From the NCBI GenBank assembly GCA_964277385.1, contig OZ195520.1:744001-808000 (forward strand): a DNA stretch of 64,000 nucleotides. The letters are read 5' to 3'. The notes beneath the pieces were generated by a model. It was not told the DNA's origin. It saw only the letters and a program-made list of their open reading frames with translations, and did not search any database. Both the position numbers and the translations under genes were made by a program. Numbering within the stretch: position 1 is the first letter of the stretch; each line of letters begins with the position of its first letter. The stretch comes from WRAU01 sp964277385 (GTDB taxonomy: Bacteria > Pseudomonadota > Alphaproteobacteria > WRAU01 > Hepatincolaceae). Positions 48,418 to 57,791 of this stretch are shown here, in pieces.

Positions 48418-49332
48418 TTATTTTTCTTTTGATAACTCTCTAGATTTTATATTTCCTATGTAATATAGCATAGGAACTGATAAACATATAGAAGAATAAG
48501 TTCCAAAAAATACTCCAATTAATAAAGTAAAACTAAATGATTTTAAAACATCACTACCTAAAAAGAAAATACTTAATAGTACTAAAAGTACAGTAACCGA
48601 TGTAGCGATACTTCTTGAGAGAACCTGATTAATACTTTTATTAATAATTACTTTAACACTTTCTTTTATATATTTTCTAATATTTTCACGAACCTGATCA
48701 AACAATACAACTGTATTATTTATAGAATAACCAATAATCGTAAGAATCGCAGCAATAGTGCTTACATTTACTTCAAATGAGAATAAAGATAAAAAAAGCA
48801 AACTAATTAATACATCATGCAACAGGGCCACAACAATAATTAATCCAAACTGCCAATTATATCTTACCCAAAGATATGCAAATATTCCCAAAAATGAAAA
48901 TAATGTAGCAAAAAGCCCACCTTTTAAAAGATCCGAAGAAACACTTGGTCCTACAAATTGAGTTTTCAACAGCTCATATCCTAACAAAGTAGATTTTATA
49001 AGATCTATTTCATTGCTAGTATTTTTCCCTTTCATAGAAGATTGGCTAATTTCAATTTGAAATTCATTACTACCAAGCTCTTTAATAGAATAACCTTCAA
49101 CTCCAGCTTTATTTAATTTTTCTTTTATATTATCTAAAGAATGCTGTTTTTCATTTGCAAAATCTATAACTACACCACCTCTAAAATCTATTCCTAAATT
49201 ATATCCCTTAACAACAGGGAAGATTAGAGATAAAATAACAAGAATACCAGATACAATAAAAAATACCTTATTATATTTAAAAAAGTCAATACTAACATTC
49301 TGACTTAATACACCTAAACGTTCATATTTCAT
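48418..49332 (-). CDS. secF: Protein translocase subunit SecF
   Basis: Membrane partner of SecD that uses the proton gradient to help pull proteins through SecYEG. The family start YNLGIDFRGGVVIDF (about residues 45-59) is present, followed by helices including LHDVLISLLFLSLFSF, TIIGYSINNTVVLFDQVREN and NQVLSRSIATSVTVLL. At 304 residues it is normal. Its ATG overlaps the secD TAA by one base (TAATG), so translation is coupled. Confidence 0.96.
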   Translation of the reverse strand: MKYERLGVLSQNVSIDFFKYNKVFFIVSGILVILSLIFPVVKGYNLGIDFRGGVVIDFANEKQHSLDNIKEKLNKAGVEGYSIKELGSNEFQIEISQSSMKGKNTSNEIDLIKSTLLGYELLKTQFVGPSVSSDLLKGGLFATLFSFLGIFAYLWVRYNWQFGLIIVVALLHDVLISLLFLSLFSFEVNVSTIAAILTIIGYSINNTVVLFDQVRENIRKYIKESVKVIINKSINQVLSRSIATSVTVLLVLLSIFFLGSDVLKSFSFTLLIGVFFGTYSSICLSVPMLYYIGNIKSRELSKEK

Positions 49333-50867
49333 TATGCTTTTTTTACTCTCTGTTTTCTTTTTTTGATTAAAAATACATTAATTAAGAATCTTGTAATGAA
49401 CATTATCGCAAACATTGATGATAAAATACCAATAATTAATGTAACCGCAAACCCTCTAATTGGACCACTTCCAAACCCAAATAAGAACACTGCTGTAAAA
49501 AGTGTGGTTAAATTTGAATCTAAAATAGTTGTAAATACTCTTTTAAAAGAATTAGACATCGATAAATTAAAAGAGCTTCCTTTCTTTGAACTTTCTTGGG
49601 CAAATCTTTCATAAACTAAAATATTAGCATCAACAGCCATACCTAAGGTTAATATTATACCAGCAATACCTGGTAACGTTAAAGTAGCTCCTAAAATAGA
49701 TAGAGCAGCTAAAATAAAGAAAGTATTAATTATTAATGATAAATTAGCAATCATTCCTAATTTTTTATAAAACACTATCATAAAAATAAACACAAGAGCA
49801 TAACCCACTATCCCAGATATAATCCCAGATTGAATAGAATCTGCTCCTAGAGAAGGTCCAACAGTTCTTTCTTCTACTATAGATAATGGCACTGGTAATC
49901 CACCTGCTTTTAGTAATAATGCTAACTCTTGAGCTTCTATTAAAGTGAAATTTCCAGTAATAATACCAGAACCACCGGTAATTGGAACATTTATTCTTGG
50001 TGCAGAAATTACCTTATTATCCATAACAACAGCGAACATATTTCCTATATGTTCTTGTGTTATTTTTGCGAACTTTTTACCACCTTCATTATTAAACTGA
50101 AAAAACACAACAGGCATTTGGTCTTGAAATTCTAACTTAGCATTTACAAGACTTTTTCCATATAGCTCTGGTATTATTTTAACAGCATACTGCATACCTT
50201 TATCATCTCTCATATAAGAGTAACCTGCTTTTAAAGCGCCAGTACCAAAACTCGCATTAGCATCAACTAAATGGAAAGTTAACCTTGCTGTAGTTCCTAA
50301 AATTCTTTTTATTTGTTCAGGATTTTCAACGCCAGGTAGTTCTACAATTATTTGCTTATTACCTTGCTGTTTTATAGAGGGTTCATTAGTCCCCGTTTGA
50401 TCTATTCTTCTTCTTACAACTTCAATTGAATTTTGAATAACACTTGCAAGTTGTGTATTTGTTGTTGTTTCTGAAACAACAACACTAACCTTATTATCTT
50501 TAGAGTTTACATCTAAATTTTTATCAATATCAAAAATTTTACTTCTTATAATTCTAATTTTTGAAGTATCTTTAACATAAAAAGTAATACGACCTTGTTC
50601 TTTAGATAAATTATAGTAAGGAATTTTTTCGGCTATTAATATAGATTTAATATTTTCAAGCAAACTTGATGTATAATCTTGTAAAAATACAGTTTCATCA
50701 GCTTCTAAAATTAAAGAGGATCCCCCTTGTAAATCAAGACCTAATTTCACGCCTGACTTATATGTACTATCGTGATATTTATTATAAAAATCATATCCCA
50801 CAATAAATAATGATATAACTACAACAAGTATACTTAAAGCCGATTTCCAAGGAGGGAAGTTTAACAT
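49332..50867 (-). CDS. secD: Protein translocase subunit SecD
   Basis: Large accessory subunit of the Sec translocon. GVKLGLDLQGGSSLILEAD (about residues 38-56), VVRRRIDQTGTNEPSIKQQG, RILGTTARLTFHLVDAN and the C-terminal helices with GIAGIILTLGMAVDANILVYERFAQE are all present. At 511 residues it matches alphaproteobacterial SecD. It lies 26 bases after yajC and overlaps secF, giving the classic yajC-secD-secF order. Confidence 0.97.
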   Translation of the reverse strand: MLNFPPWKSALSILVVVISLFIVGYDFYNKYHDSTYKSGVKLGLDLQGGSSLILEADETVFLQDYTSSLLENIKSILIAEKIPYYNLSKEQGRITFYVKDTSKIRIIRSKIFDIDKNLDVNSKDNKVSVVVSETTTNTQLASVIQNSIEVVRRRIDQTGTNEPSIKQQGNKQIIVELPGVENPEQIKRILGTTARLTFHLVDANASFGTGALKAGYSYMRDDKGMQYAVKIIPELYGKSLVNAKLEFQDQMPVVFFQFNNEGGKKFAKITQEHIGNMFAVVMDNKVISAPRINVPITGGSGIITGNFTLIEAQELALLLKAGGLPVPLSIVEERTVGPSLGADSIQSGIISGIVGYALVFIFMIVFYKKLGMIANLSLIINTFFILAALSILGATLTLPGIAGIILTLGMAVDANILVYERFAQESSKKGSSFNLSMSNSFKRVFTTILDSNLTTLFTAVFLFGFGSGPIRGFAVTLIIGILSSMFAIMFITRFLINVFLIKKRKQRVKKA

Positions 50868-50893
50868 TTAATTTGCACCTAAATATTTCTTTA

Positions 50894-51217
50894 TTAATCT
50901 TTTAAAACATTAACAATTGCAGATTTTAAAACTTCTACTTCTACACCTTTTGCAATTTCTACCACAAAGTATCCATTATCTTTTACAGATCTAACCGTAC
51001 CTTTAAAACCTGAATTTAAAAGAACAATTTCACCAGATTTAACAGCATTAATCATAGCTTGATGAGTTTGTTGTTTTTTTCTTTGAGGTCTAATTAACAG
51101 AAAGTAAAAAATTGCAAAAATTAATATAAAAGGTAACATGTTCATTACCAATACATATGCTTTACTTGGTTCTTCTGCTGCTACTGTTGCTGTTTCTGCA
51201 TATAATTTTGAAATCAT
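50894..51217 (-). CDS. yajC: Sec translocon accessory protein YajC
   Basis: Small single-pass membrane protein in the SecDF-YajC complex. The helix MLPFILIFAIFYFLLIRPQRKKQQTH is the family signature, followed by GEIVLLNSGFKGTVRSVKDNGYFVVEIAKGVEVEVLKSAI. Length is 107 residues. GGAG precedes the ATG. It is the first gene of the sec cluster, 79 bases after the LysM/M23 gene. Confidence 0.95.
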   Translation of the reverse strand: MISKLYAETATVAAEEPSKAYVLVMNMLPFILIFAIFYFLLIRPQRKKQQTHQAMINAVKSGEIVLLNSGFKGTVRSVKDNGYFVVEIAKGVEVEVLKSAIVNVLKD

Positions 51218-51296
51218 TTATTTTACTCCACTTTTGTATAAAAACTATATCAATGATATATTAAATTTTAATATTTTTCTACTAAAAACATCTTTT

Positions 51297-52472
51297 CTAC
51301 CTATAAGATACTAAATAATTTAGAGGATCCATTGGTTTAACATTGTATCTTAACTCAAAATGTAGCTGAGGTGTATTAACATTACCACTATCTCCCACCT
51401 TAGCAATAGATTGACCTTTTAATATTTTTTGCCCTTTACTAACTTTAATTTCATTAACATGAGCATAAGCACTTATCCAATTTTTATCATGTTGAATAAG
51501 GATTAGATTACCAAAACTTTTTAACCCATCTCCAATATAAATTACTACACCTTCTTGTGTCGCTTTAATATCTGTTCCTTTTTTAACTGCAATATTAATA
51601 CCTTCATTAAATAATCCTTGTTCTTGCGTACCAAATGGAATTAACAATCTACCAACAACTGGCCAAATAAATCCATCTCTCACAATCCCTGAAGTTTCTT
51701 TTTTTGCAGAATCACTATAATTACTTTTAACTTTTACAATTTGATCCACCGTTAGCATTGTTTGAGAATTAAAATTATTTAAACTAATTAGCTCTTCTTT
51801 ACTCATATGATAGCTTTTAGCAATAGAACTAAAAGTATCACCTTTTTTTACTCTGTAGTATTTGTACTCTGGTAATTGATCTAAAGTTTTATTTTTTTCT
51901 TCTTCTTTATCTTCTGTTAATTGATTTTCGTTTTCTAAAATAATTTGATTATCATTAGTAATTATTTCTTCTTCATTTTGTTCTTTTTTATATTTTTCTA
52001 TATCATAAAGAGTTAGAACTTTTCCTAATTGAATACCTTCTGGACCATCAATATTATTCCATTTTAAAATATTTTCTTGTGTTAAGTTATAAGCCTTAGA
52101 AATTGAATATAAAGTATCTCCTTTTTTAACTAAATGATATAATTTTTGAGTACCACCTTTAGTTAATGATTTATCCTCTGTTGTTATTTTTTGAGCTTGA
52201 TCTTCTTCTTCTATAAACCACTTAGTTTTTGTTTCTTTAGCATTTTCTTTAATTATATCTTCAAAGTTTTTTTGATTATCTATTAACCAATTAGTAATCT
52301 GTTGATATCCTCTTAACTGTTCTTCTTCCGTGTTCTTTTCTATTTGTTCCTTTTTTACAACAATAGAATTTTCTTGTTTTTCTTCTGCAACTAATTTATA
52401 ACCACCTATTATAAAAAATATAAATAACAATGTAAAAACTTTACTAAATCTATGTTTGTTAAAAATTATCAT
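51297..52472 (-). CDS. LysM and M23-domain protein (NlpD/EnvC-like)
   Basis: Exported envelope protein with two LysM domains (about residues 112-155, YHLVKKGDTLYSISKAYNLTQENILKWN; about 205-250, YYRVKKGDTFSSIAKSYHMSKEELISLN). An M23 fold closes the protein (about 268-388, IWPVVGRLLIPFG, ending HFELRYNVKPMDPLNYL). The metal triad is incomplete: the first HxxxD-type motif reads GLFNEGINI, so this is probably an NlpD-like amidase activator and not a peptidase. A signal peptide (about 12-30) is visible. The ATG at 52472 is preferred over a GTG three codons earlier because GAG lies at suitable distance. Confidence 0.85.
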   Translation of the reverse strand: MIIFNKHRFSKVFTLLFIFFIIGGYKLVAEEKQENSIVVKKEQIEKNTEEEQLRGYQQITNWLIDNQKNFEDIIKENAKETKTKWFIEEEDQAQKITTEDKSLTKGGTQKLYHLVKKGDTLYSISKAYNLTQENILKWNNIDGPEGIQLGKVLTLYDIEKYKKEQNEEEIITNDNQIILENENQLTEDKEEEKNKTLDQLPEYKYYRVKKGDTFSSIAKSYHMSKEELISLNNFNSQTMLTVDQIVKVKSNYSDSAKKETSGIVRDGFIWPVVGRLLIPFGTQEQGLFNEGINIAVKKGTDIKATQEGVVIYIGDGLKSFGNLILIQHDKNWISAYAHVNEIKVSKGQKILKGQSIAKVGDSGNVNTPQLHFELRYNVKPMDPLNYLVSYR

Positions 52473-52561
52473 TAAGATCACTCGTTATTTTAAACTTTTC
52501 CCATTATTCAATATGGTTTTGCTATATATAATATATTTTAAAAGTGAATAAATAGTTAAAT

Positions 52562-53902
52562 TTAAATATTTACGTTCACTTTAGGTGGTATTACATTCTT
52601 TTTTTTCTTCAATTTTTTATTATTATCATATTGTTTTTTTCTAATTTTGTTATTTTTTTCAGGAGGTAATAATAATTTATCTGGATCAACATAAGCATTG
52701 TCATACATTCTAACTCCAATTCTTACTTTATTACTATTTTTTACTTTTGACTCAAAAGGTTTTATTAATCCTATATAAGTTCCCATATTGCTTTGATGAT
52801 CTTCTCTCATTCTAATTAAACCAATAGGTGAATCAAAACTGGCACTTTCTAGGGCTTTTGCTAATTTTTCGCGACTTTTTGCATCGTTATGAATTGGTTT
52901 TGCTTTTGCTAATGCATCGGCTATTAAATAGCCTGTAATGTAACCAATATAACTACTATGAACTGGTTTTACTTTGTTATATTTATTTTGATATTTTGTA
53001 AAAAATTCTTTATTTTTTTCTGTATTTATCGAGTACCAAGGGAATCCAGTTACTACCCAATCTTTAGGAGTTAAAGATAAAAGAGATTTAATCCACTCTG
53101 GTTCTCCTCCCATCATCATATAAACAGATTTTCCAACAGAAGCTCTTTTTACTTGAATTTCTTTCATTAATCCAAAAATATCATGACCCTCAATTAATAT
53201 TACTATTCCTGTTGTAAAAGAATAAATAATATCTCTTGTTACATTATCAGAAATTATTTTTTGCGAAGCTAAATAGACATCCTCAACAAAAGTAATATCC
53301 GGGCGACTTTTTCTAATTAGCTTTTTAAATTCTTCTGAATTTTGTTTTGCTTCTACACTAGAATAAGTAACTATAACCAAACTCTTCATACTTTTATTTT
53401 TAATAATTTCTTCTGATAGTGCCTTTAAATGAAGTTCATAGCCACTTCTAACTCTAAATACATATGGGGATGTATGAGAACCTTTTATTATAGATTCAAG
53501 AAGAGTTCCTGTATTTAAAAATGGAATCTGATTTTCTTCTGCATACCTTGCCACCCCTAATGTTGTTTGAGGAAAACTTGTACCACTTAATATTATGGCA
53601 TTTTTTTCTTTTAGCAAATAATCTGCTTGCAAATATGATTCCCTATGATTACCATAATCACTCTTTGTTTCTACCCTTAGAGGAATACCATTTACTCCTC
53701 CTTTTCTGTTAATTTCTTCAACTGCCATAAAAAGACCAGCATAATAACTTTGAACATAATCTTTATCTATTACAATTGTATTAATATCACCTATAACATA
53801 TTCTTTCAATGTTGGAATATCTTTAGTTTTATTTTGACAGCTTTCTAATAATAATAGCAAAATTATTGGTATAAAAAGAGTATATATTTTCTTAATCATC
53901 AT
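52562..53902 (-). CDS. LivK-type substrate-binding lipoprotein
   Basis: Periplasmic binding protein of the receptor-ligand (Peripla_BP_6) type. A lipobox LLESC with Cys at about residue 22 indicates lipid anchoring. The fold shows YYAGLFMAVEEINRKGGVNGIPLRVETKSDYGN, IILSGTSFPQTTLGVARYAEENQIPFLNTG and SYIGYITGYLIADALAKAK. The C-terminal 40 residues are Lys/Asn-rich. Length is 446 residues. The ligand is unknown; amino acids, short amides or urea are common in the family. No permease or ATPase of the Liv type is adjacent, and the nearby ABC genes are for zinc. Confidence 0.82.
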   Translation of the reverse strand: MMIKKIYTLFIPIILLLLLESCQNKTKDIPTLKEYVIGDINTIVIDKDYVQSYYAGLFMAVEEINRKGGVNGIPLRVETKSDYGNHRESYLQADYLLKEKNAIILSGTSFPQTTLGVARYAEENQIPFLNTGTLLESIIKGSHTSPYVFRVRSGYELHLKALSEEIIKNKSMKSLVIVTYSSVEAKQNSEEFKKLIRKSRPDITFVEDVYLASQKIISDNVTRDIIYSFTTGIVILIEGHDIFGLMKEIQVKRASVGKSVYMMMGGEPEWIKSLLSLTPKDWVVTGFPWYSINTEKNKEFFTKYQNKYNKVKPVHSSYIGYITGYLIADALAKAKPIHNDAKSREKLAKALESASFDSPIGLIRMREDHQSNMGTYIGLIKPFESKVKNSNKVRIGVRMYDNAYVDPDKLLLPPEKNNKIRKKQYDNNKKLKKKKNVIPPKVNVNI

Positions 53903-53980
53903 GGTTATCTTAATTGCTTAATAATAAATACTATGTTATTCTAGCTTACTTGATAAAATAAATATACAAACAATTGTTAA

Positions 53981-54688
53981 ATGAACATAAATATGGATAA
54001 AAAACCGATAATATCTTTAAATAATATAAGTTATATTAAAAATTCTAAAGCTATTTTACAAAACATTACCTTTGAAGTTAGAAAAAATGAACTTATAACA
54101 ATTGTAGGAAAAAATGGAGCTGGTAAAACTAGCCTTTGCAAAGCATTACTAGGAATTATAAAACCTAGCCATGGTGATATTTATATAAAAAAAAATCTTA
54201 AAATTAGTTATATACCTCAAATTAATAATCATAATATTCTTGTTCCTATTACAGTTAAAGATTTTATTTTATTAAACTCAAAAAGGGCTTTAGAAAAAAA
54301 TGATTATGAACTTATTAATGAACTTAACCTTCAAGATCGTTTAAATAATTTTTTTAACGATCTATCAGGAGGAGAAAAACAAAAAGTAATGTTATTACGG
54401 TCTCTACTTTTAAGCCCTGATGTTATCATATTAGATGAACCTGCTTCTTTTATTGATTATTCATCAAAATATGATATGTATTCTTTAATTAATGAATATA
54501 AAACTAAAAATAATTGTTCTATTATTATGGTATCACACGATATAAATATTGTTCTTAAAGATACCGATTGGGTACTTTGTTTGCGTGAAGGTAAGATTGG
54601 ATGTAGTGGAACTCCTGGTCATGTAAACAATAGTGATATTTATAAAAATATATCCTCTAATTATAAATATTACGAACATAAAGACTAA
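53981..54688 (+). CDS. znuC: Zinc ABC transporter ATP-binding protein
   Basis: ATPase of the zinc importer. Walker A TIVGKNGAGKTSLCKALL (about 36-53), the signature LSGGEKQKVMLLRSLL (about 128-143), Walker B VIILDEP and the switch VSHDINIV are complete. At 235 residues it is the size of ZnuC. It is followed by znuB after 25 bases. ATG codons at 53981 and 53993 are both possible starts. znuA lies about 10 kb away on the same strand. Confidence 0.9.
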   Translation: MNINMDKKPIISLNNISYIKNSKAILQNITFEVRKNELITIVGKNGAGKTSLCKALLGIIKPSHGDIYIKKNLKISYIPQINNHNILVPITVKDFILLNSKRALEKNDYELINELNLQDRLNNFFNDLSGGEKQKVMLLRSLLLSPDVIILDEPASFIDYSSKYDMYSLINEYKTKNNCSIIMVSHDINIVLKDTDWVLCLREGKIGCSGTPGHVNNSDIYKNISSNYKYYEHKD

Positions 54689-54713
54689 TAAAAATAAATA
54701 AAGAAAAATAAAT

Positions 54714-55505
54714 ATGTATGATTTTATTATTTACGGACTAATTGGTGGAGTTGGTCTTGCTTTTTCTCTTGGAATTTTAGGAAATTTTATTGTTTGGAAA
54801 AGAATGAGTTATATTGGTGATTCCATTGCTCATACCTCTTTATTAGGAATTGCACTTGGAGTTTTAACTTCTGTAATGCCTGAAATTAGTATTATTATTG
54901 TATGTTTTGCACTTTCGGTTATTTTAATTTTTATTAATAGAAAATTTCATATTTCTAAAGATTCATTATTAATCCTTAATACACAGTTTGCATTAGCTCT
55001 AGGATTTATAATTATTAGTTTAATGAATAGCAACGGAAGTCTTTATAAGTATCTGTTTGGATCTATCTTATCTATCACATTACAAAATGTAATAGTAATT
55101 TATATACTGGCAATTGTCGTATTTATATATATGTTTATAAATTGGCAAAAATTACTATTATTAACAATTAATGAAGAAGTAGCTATTTCTGAAAATATTA
55201 ATGCCATCAAACATGATATTATATTTGTTTTCGTATTATCTTGCGTTATTGCATTTAGTATAAAATTAGCTGGAGCATTGTTAATACCTTCTTTAGCAAT
55301 TATTCCAGCTATCGTATCTCATTCTTTAGCTAAAAGCCCACTTCAAGCTGTTATTATATCTTTTATTGTGGGATCTTTTTCTGTTATAAGTGGAATACTA
55401 TTATCTATGTATATTGATGTATCTTCAAGTGCTTTAATTACGATCATACTATGCAGCTTTGTTTTAATTAAAGTTTTGTATTTAAGTTTATTTAGAAGAA
55501 AATAA
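54714..55505 (+). CDS. znuB: Zinc ABC transporter permease
   Basis: Membrane channel subunit of the zinc importer, ABC-3 family. The start GVGLAFSLGILGNFIVWKRMSYIGDSIAHTSLLGIALG is typical, and about eight hydrophobic helices follow. The segment KLAGALLIPSLAIIPAIVSHSLAKSP near the end is the family signature. At 263 residues it is complete. It forms a unit with znuC. The other strand begins the rpsI terminator region 600 bases downstream. Confidence 0.92.
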   Translation: MYDFIIYGLIGGVGLAFSLGILGNFIVWKRMSYIGDSIAHTSLLGIALGVLTSVMPEISIIIVCFALSVILIFINRKFHISKDSLLILNTQFALALGFIIISLMNSNGSLYKYLFGSILSITLQNVIVIYILAIVVFIYMFINWQKLLLLTINEEVAISENINAIKHDIIFVFVLSCVIAFSIKLAGALLIPSLAIIPAIVSHSLAKSPLQAVIISFIVGSFSVISGILLSMYIDVSSSALITIILCSFVLIKVLYLSLFRRK

Positions 55506-56121
55506 TAATTATAGTATTTATAAAATAGCGCTATACACTATAAGCAAAATAATTAGTAAGATATAATCGCTAAAAACATATAATTAATTATTATCACTAC
55601 CAAATTAATTTAACTCTGAGAGATTTTTAAGTTTTTTTTGAAGGTATTAATCCTAAAAATATATTCAATAATAGCTTTTTATATTTATTATTTTGTTCTT
55701 TAATAAGATCTATTGTTGATTAATACATTGATCTAAAGAATTTATCATCTTAGAATTGTTATAAAAAATTTTAGTCTTAGAATACATTGAATAAATATAT
55801 TCAATTCATAGTTGGTAGCCACAAAAATTGGATATTAATATTACCTATTAAAAATAGTTTATTTTTTGCTTAACTAACCTATCCACTATTATTCAGACCA
55901 AAAATTTCTTTTATATTATCCTGTGCCTTTAATTCATAAACATTTCTATTTTCTTTACAGGAATTAGGTATAGATTTTTAAATATTCATAACAGATTTCT
56001 TAAAATGATCACTTGGATACATTTTGCAATACAAAATAGAATATTTCTTAGACATTTCAATAATTTGATCTTTAAATTCACTTAAATAAAAAAGTATTAT
56101 CTTTTTTTACTTAGTGCTTAC
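55506..56121. other. Non-coding region with possible gene remnant
   Basis: No intact gene. On the minus strand 55880-56100 keeps a nearly open frame with one stop (see the separate entry). Confidence 0.4.
55880..56100 (-). pseudogene. Possible short gene remnant
   Basis: Minus strand reads SEFKDQIIEMSKKYSILYCKMYP and SDHFKKSVMNI, then TAA, then KSIPNSCKENRNVYELKAQDN, IKEIFGLNNSG and TAG. The composition looks protein-like, but it could be chance. No family recognised. Confidence 0.3.
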
Positions 56122-56155
56122 AAAAAAGGAGATATTTCATGATACCTCCTTTTTT
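56122..56155 (-). terminator. Terminator of rplM-rpsI
   Basis: AAAAAAGGAGATAT (56122-56135) pairs with ATACCTCCTTTTTT (56142-56155) with one wobble and a six-base loop, and T-runs on both strands. Confidence 0.85.
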
Positions 56156-56277
56156 ATTAAATTTTCCCATACATTACAGTATGAAAACCAAATGATTTGA
56201 TTATGCTTAAAAAAATACGGAATTCTACAACAATATACATATAGTATTTAAAAAACCAAATATTTCCAAACCTAAAA

Positions 56278-56760
56278 CTATCTTTTTGAAAACTGATAAC
56301 TTTTTCTAGCTTTTGCCTTACCATATTTCTTTCTTTCTACAACTCTTGGATCTCTTGTCAAGAAACCTTGATTTTTTAGAGTAGATCTATATTCAGGATT
56401 AAAAGCAAGCAAAGCTTTAGAAATACCATGTTTAATAGCCCCCGCTTGACCGGACAAACCACCACCACAAACAGATACAACTACATCGTATTGATTTTCA
56501 GCACTTAAAATACCAAAAGGTTGATTAACAACCATTCTTAGAACAGGACGAACTAAATATTTTTCAATATCTTGCTCATTTATAGTAATTTTACCATTAC
56601 CAGCTTTTAACCAAACTTTAGCTATAGAATTTTTTCTCTTACCAGTAGCATAAGCCCTACCTTTAGCGTCAACTATTCTTTCATAAACAACAGCAGAAGA
56701 TTGTAAATCTTGCCCTTCAGCAACTTCAGCTAACTCTTGTAAAGATTCAATTTTTGTCAT
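56278..56760 (-). CDS. rpsI: 30S ribosomal protein S9
   Basis: Small-subunit protein whose C-terminal tail reaches the P site. YATGKRKNSIAKVWLKAGNGKITIN, LSGQAGAIKHGISKALLAF and the terminal TRDPRVVERKKYGKAKARKSYQFSKR are diagnostic. At 160 residues it carries the N-terminal extension usual in alphaproteobacteria. AAGGT precedes the ATG, and rplM ends six bases upstream. Confidence 0.97.
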   Translation of the reverse strand: MTKIESLQELAEVAEGQDLQSSAVVYERIVDAKGRAYATGKRKNSIAKVWLKAGNGKITINEQDIEKYLVRPVLRMVVNQPFGILSAENQYDVVVSVCGGGLSGQAGAIKHGISKALLAFNPEYRSTLKNQGFLTRDPRVVERKKYGKAKARKSYQFSKR

Positions 56761-56766
56761 ATCTTA

Positions 56767-57225
56767 CTACCTTTTATTTTTAGGATTAAAAACAGAAACA
56801 TCTAAAACTTCTGGAGTTTGTGCCTCATGAGGATGAGAATCAGTAGCATAAATATGAAGTCTTCTCATTTGAGCTCTTCTTAGAGGTCCCTTAGATATCA
56901 TTCTTTCTACTGCTTTAGACACTAATCTTTCAGGATTTTTACCCGACAGAATATTTTTCCAAGATTTTTCTTTAATACCACCTGGATGACCAGTATGCCA
57001 TATAAAACGACCTTGTTCTAATTTATTGCCTGTTAATTTAACTTTATCTGCATTAATAACTATTATGTTGTCTCCACAGTCCATGTGAGGAGCAAAAGTA
57101 GGTTTATGTTTACCTCTAATTCTATTAGCTAATATAACTGCCAACCTTCCTAATACAACATCTTGAGCATCAACAACATACCATTTGTTTTCAATTTCAG
57201 ACAACTTCGGCGAATATGTTTTCAT
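56767..57225 (-). CDS. rplM: 50S ribosomal protein L13
   Basis: Early-assembly large-subunit protein. WYVVDAQDVVLGRLAVILANRIRGKHKPTFAPHMDCGD and the C-terminal RMISKGPLRRAQMRRLHIYATDSHPHEAQ identify it. At 152 residues it is the normal size. It leads the rplM-rpsI operon, with a promoter at 57279-57307. Confidence 0.97.
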   Translation of the reverse strand: MKTYSPKLSEIENKWYVVDAQDVVLGRLAVILANRIRGKHKPTFAPHMDCGDNIIVINADKVKLTGNKLEQGRFIWHTGHPGGIKEKSWKNILSGKNPERLVSKAVERMISKGPLRRAQMRRLHIYATDSHPHEAQTPEVLDVSVFNPKNKR

Positions 57226-57278
57226 TTTTACTTACCACGTAATTATATATTTTCTTTACCAATAAATGTACAAAGTTG

Positions 57279-57307
57279 ATTATCACTATATTTTGTGTAT
57301 TTGTCAA
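57279..57307 (-). promoter_or_regulatory. Promoter of rplM-rpsI
   Basis: Minus strand: TTGACA (57302-57307), 17 bases, GATAAT (57279-57284), about 53 bases before the rplM ATG. Confidence 0.65.
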
Positions 57308-57345
57308 GCATATTTTAGATAATTATCTATATATTTATTAACTAT

Positions 57346-57789
57346 TTAATTAAAAATATTAAGTTGTGTAATTTTCTCATCTTTAAATATTTTTAAATCT
57401 TTTATATTTATAGAAAAATACTTAGTTTTAAAATGATATTCCATCCATTTTGCTAAAATTGTTCTATGACAATTTTTATAGTCCCAACCATCGGACATAA
57501 AAACAATATTTTTTTCTTTAGAAACATTATTAATTTTTTCCAAAAGGGTTAAAACAAAATGATTTGGTTGTAATAAAGGATAAATATTAGTACTACCTAA
57601 TTCTGTTTTATGTACATAAATTATTCCTTCTTTTTTAAGAGAAGTAGATAAAACATCTTTATTAAAATGAGGAACATAAGAAGAATAAGGTATAATACGA
57701 ATATCACATAAAATATTAATATTATACTTTTTTAGAGCTTCTATAAAATGTTCTAAGCTAACATTGCTATGACCTATTGTATATAGCAT
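57346..57789 (-). CDS. DUF488 domain protein
   Basis: A 147-residue protein of the DUF488 family. YTIGHSNVSLEHFIEALKKYNINILCDIRIIPYSSYVPHFN is the family start, followed by YVHKTELGS and the Cys/His pair in WDYKNCHRTIL. The family function is unknown. It begins two bases after the prmC stop, suggesting cotranscription with the prfA-prmC group. Confidence 0.85.
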   Translation of the reverse strand: MLYTIGHSNVSLEHFIEALKKYNINILCDIRIIPYSSYVPHFNKDVLSTSLKKEGIIYVHKTELGSTNIYPLLQPNHFVLTLLEKINNVSKEKNIVFMSDGWDYKNCHRTILAKWMEYHFKTKYFSINIKDLKIFKDEKITQLNIFN

Positions 57790-57791
57790 AA

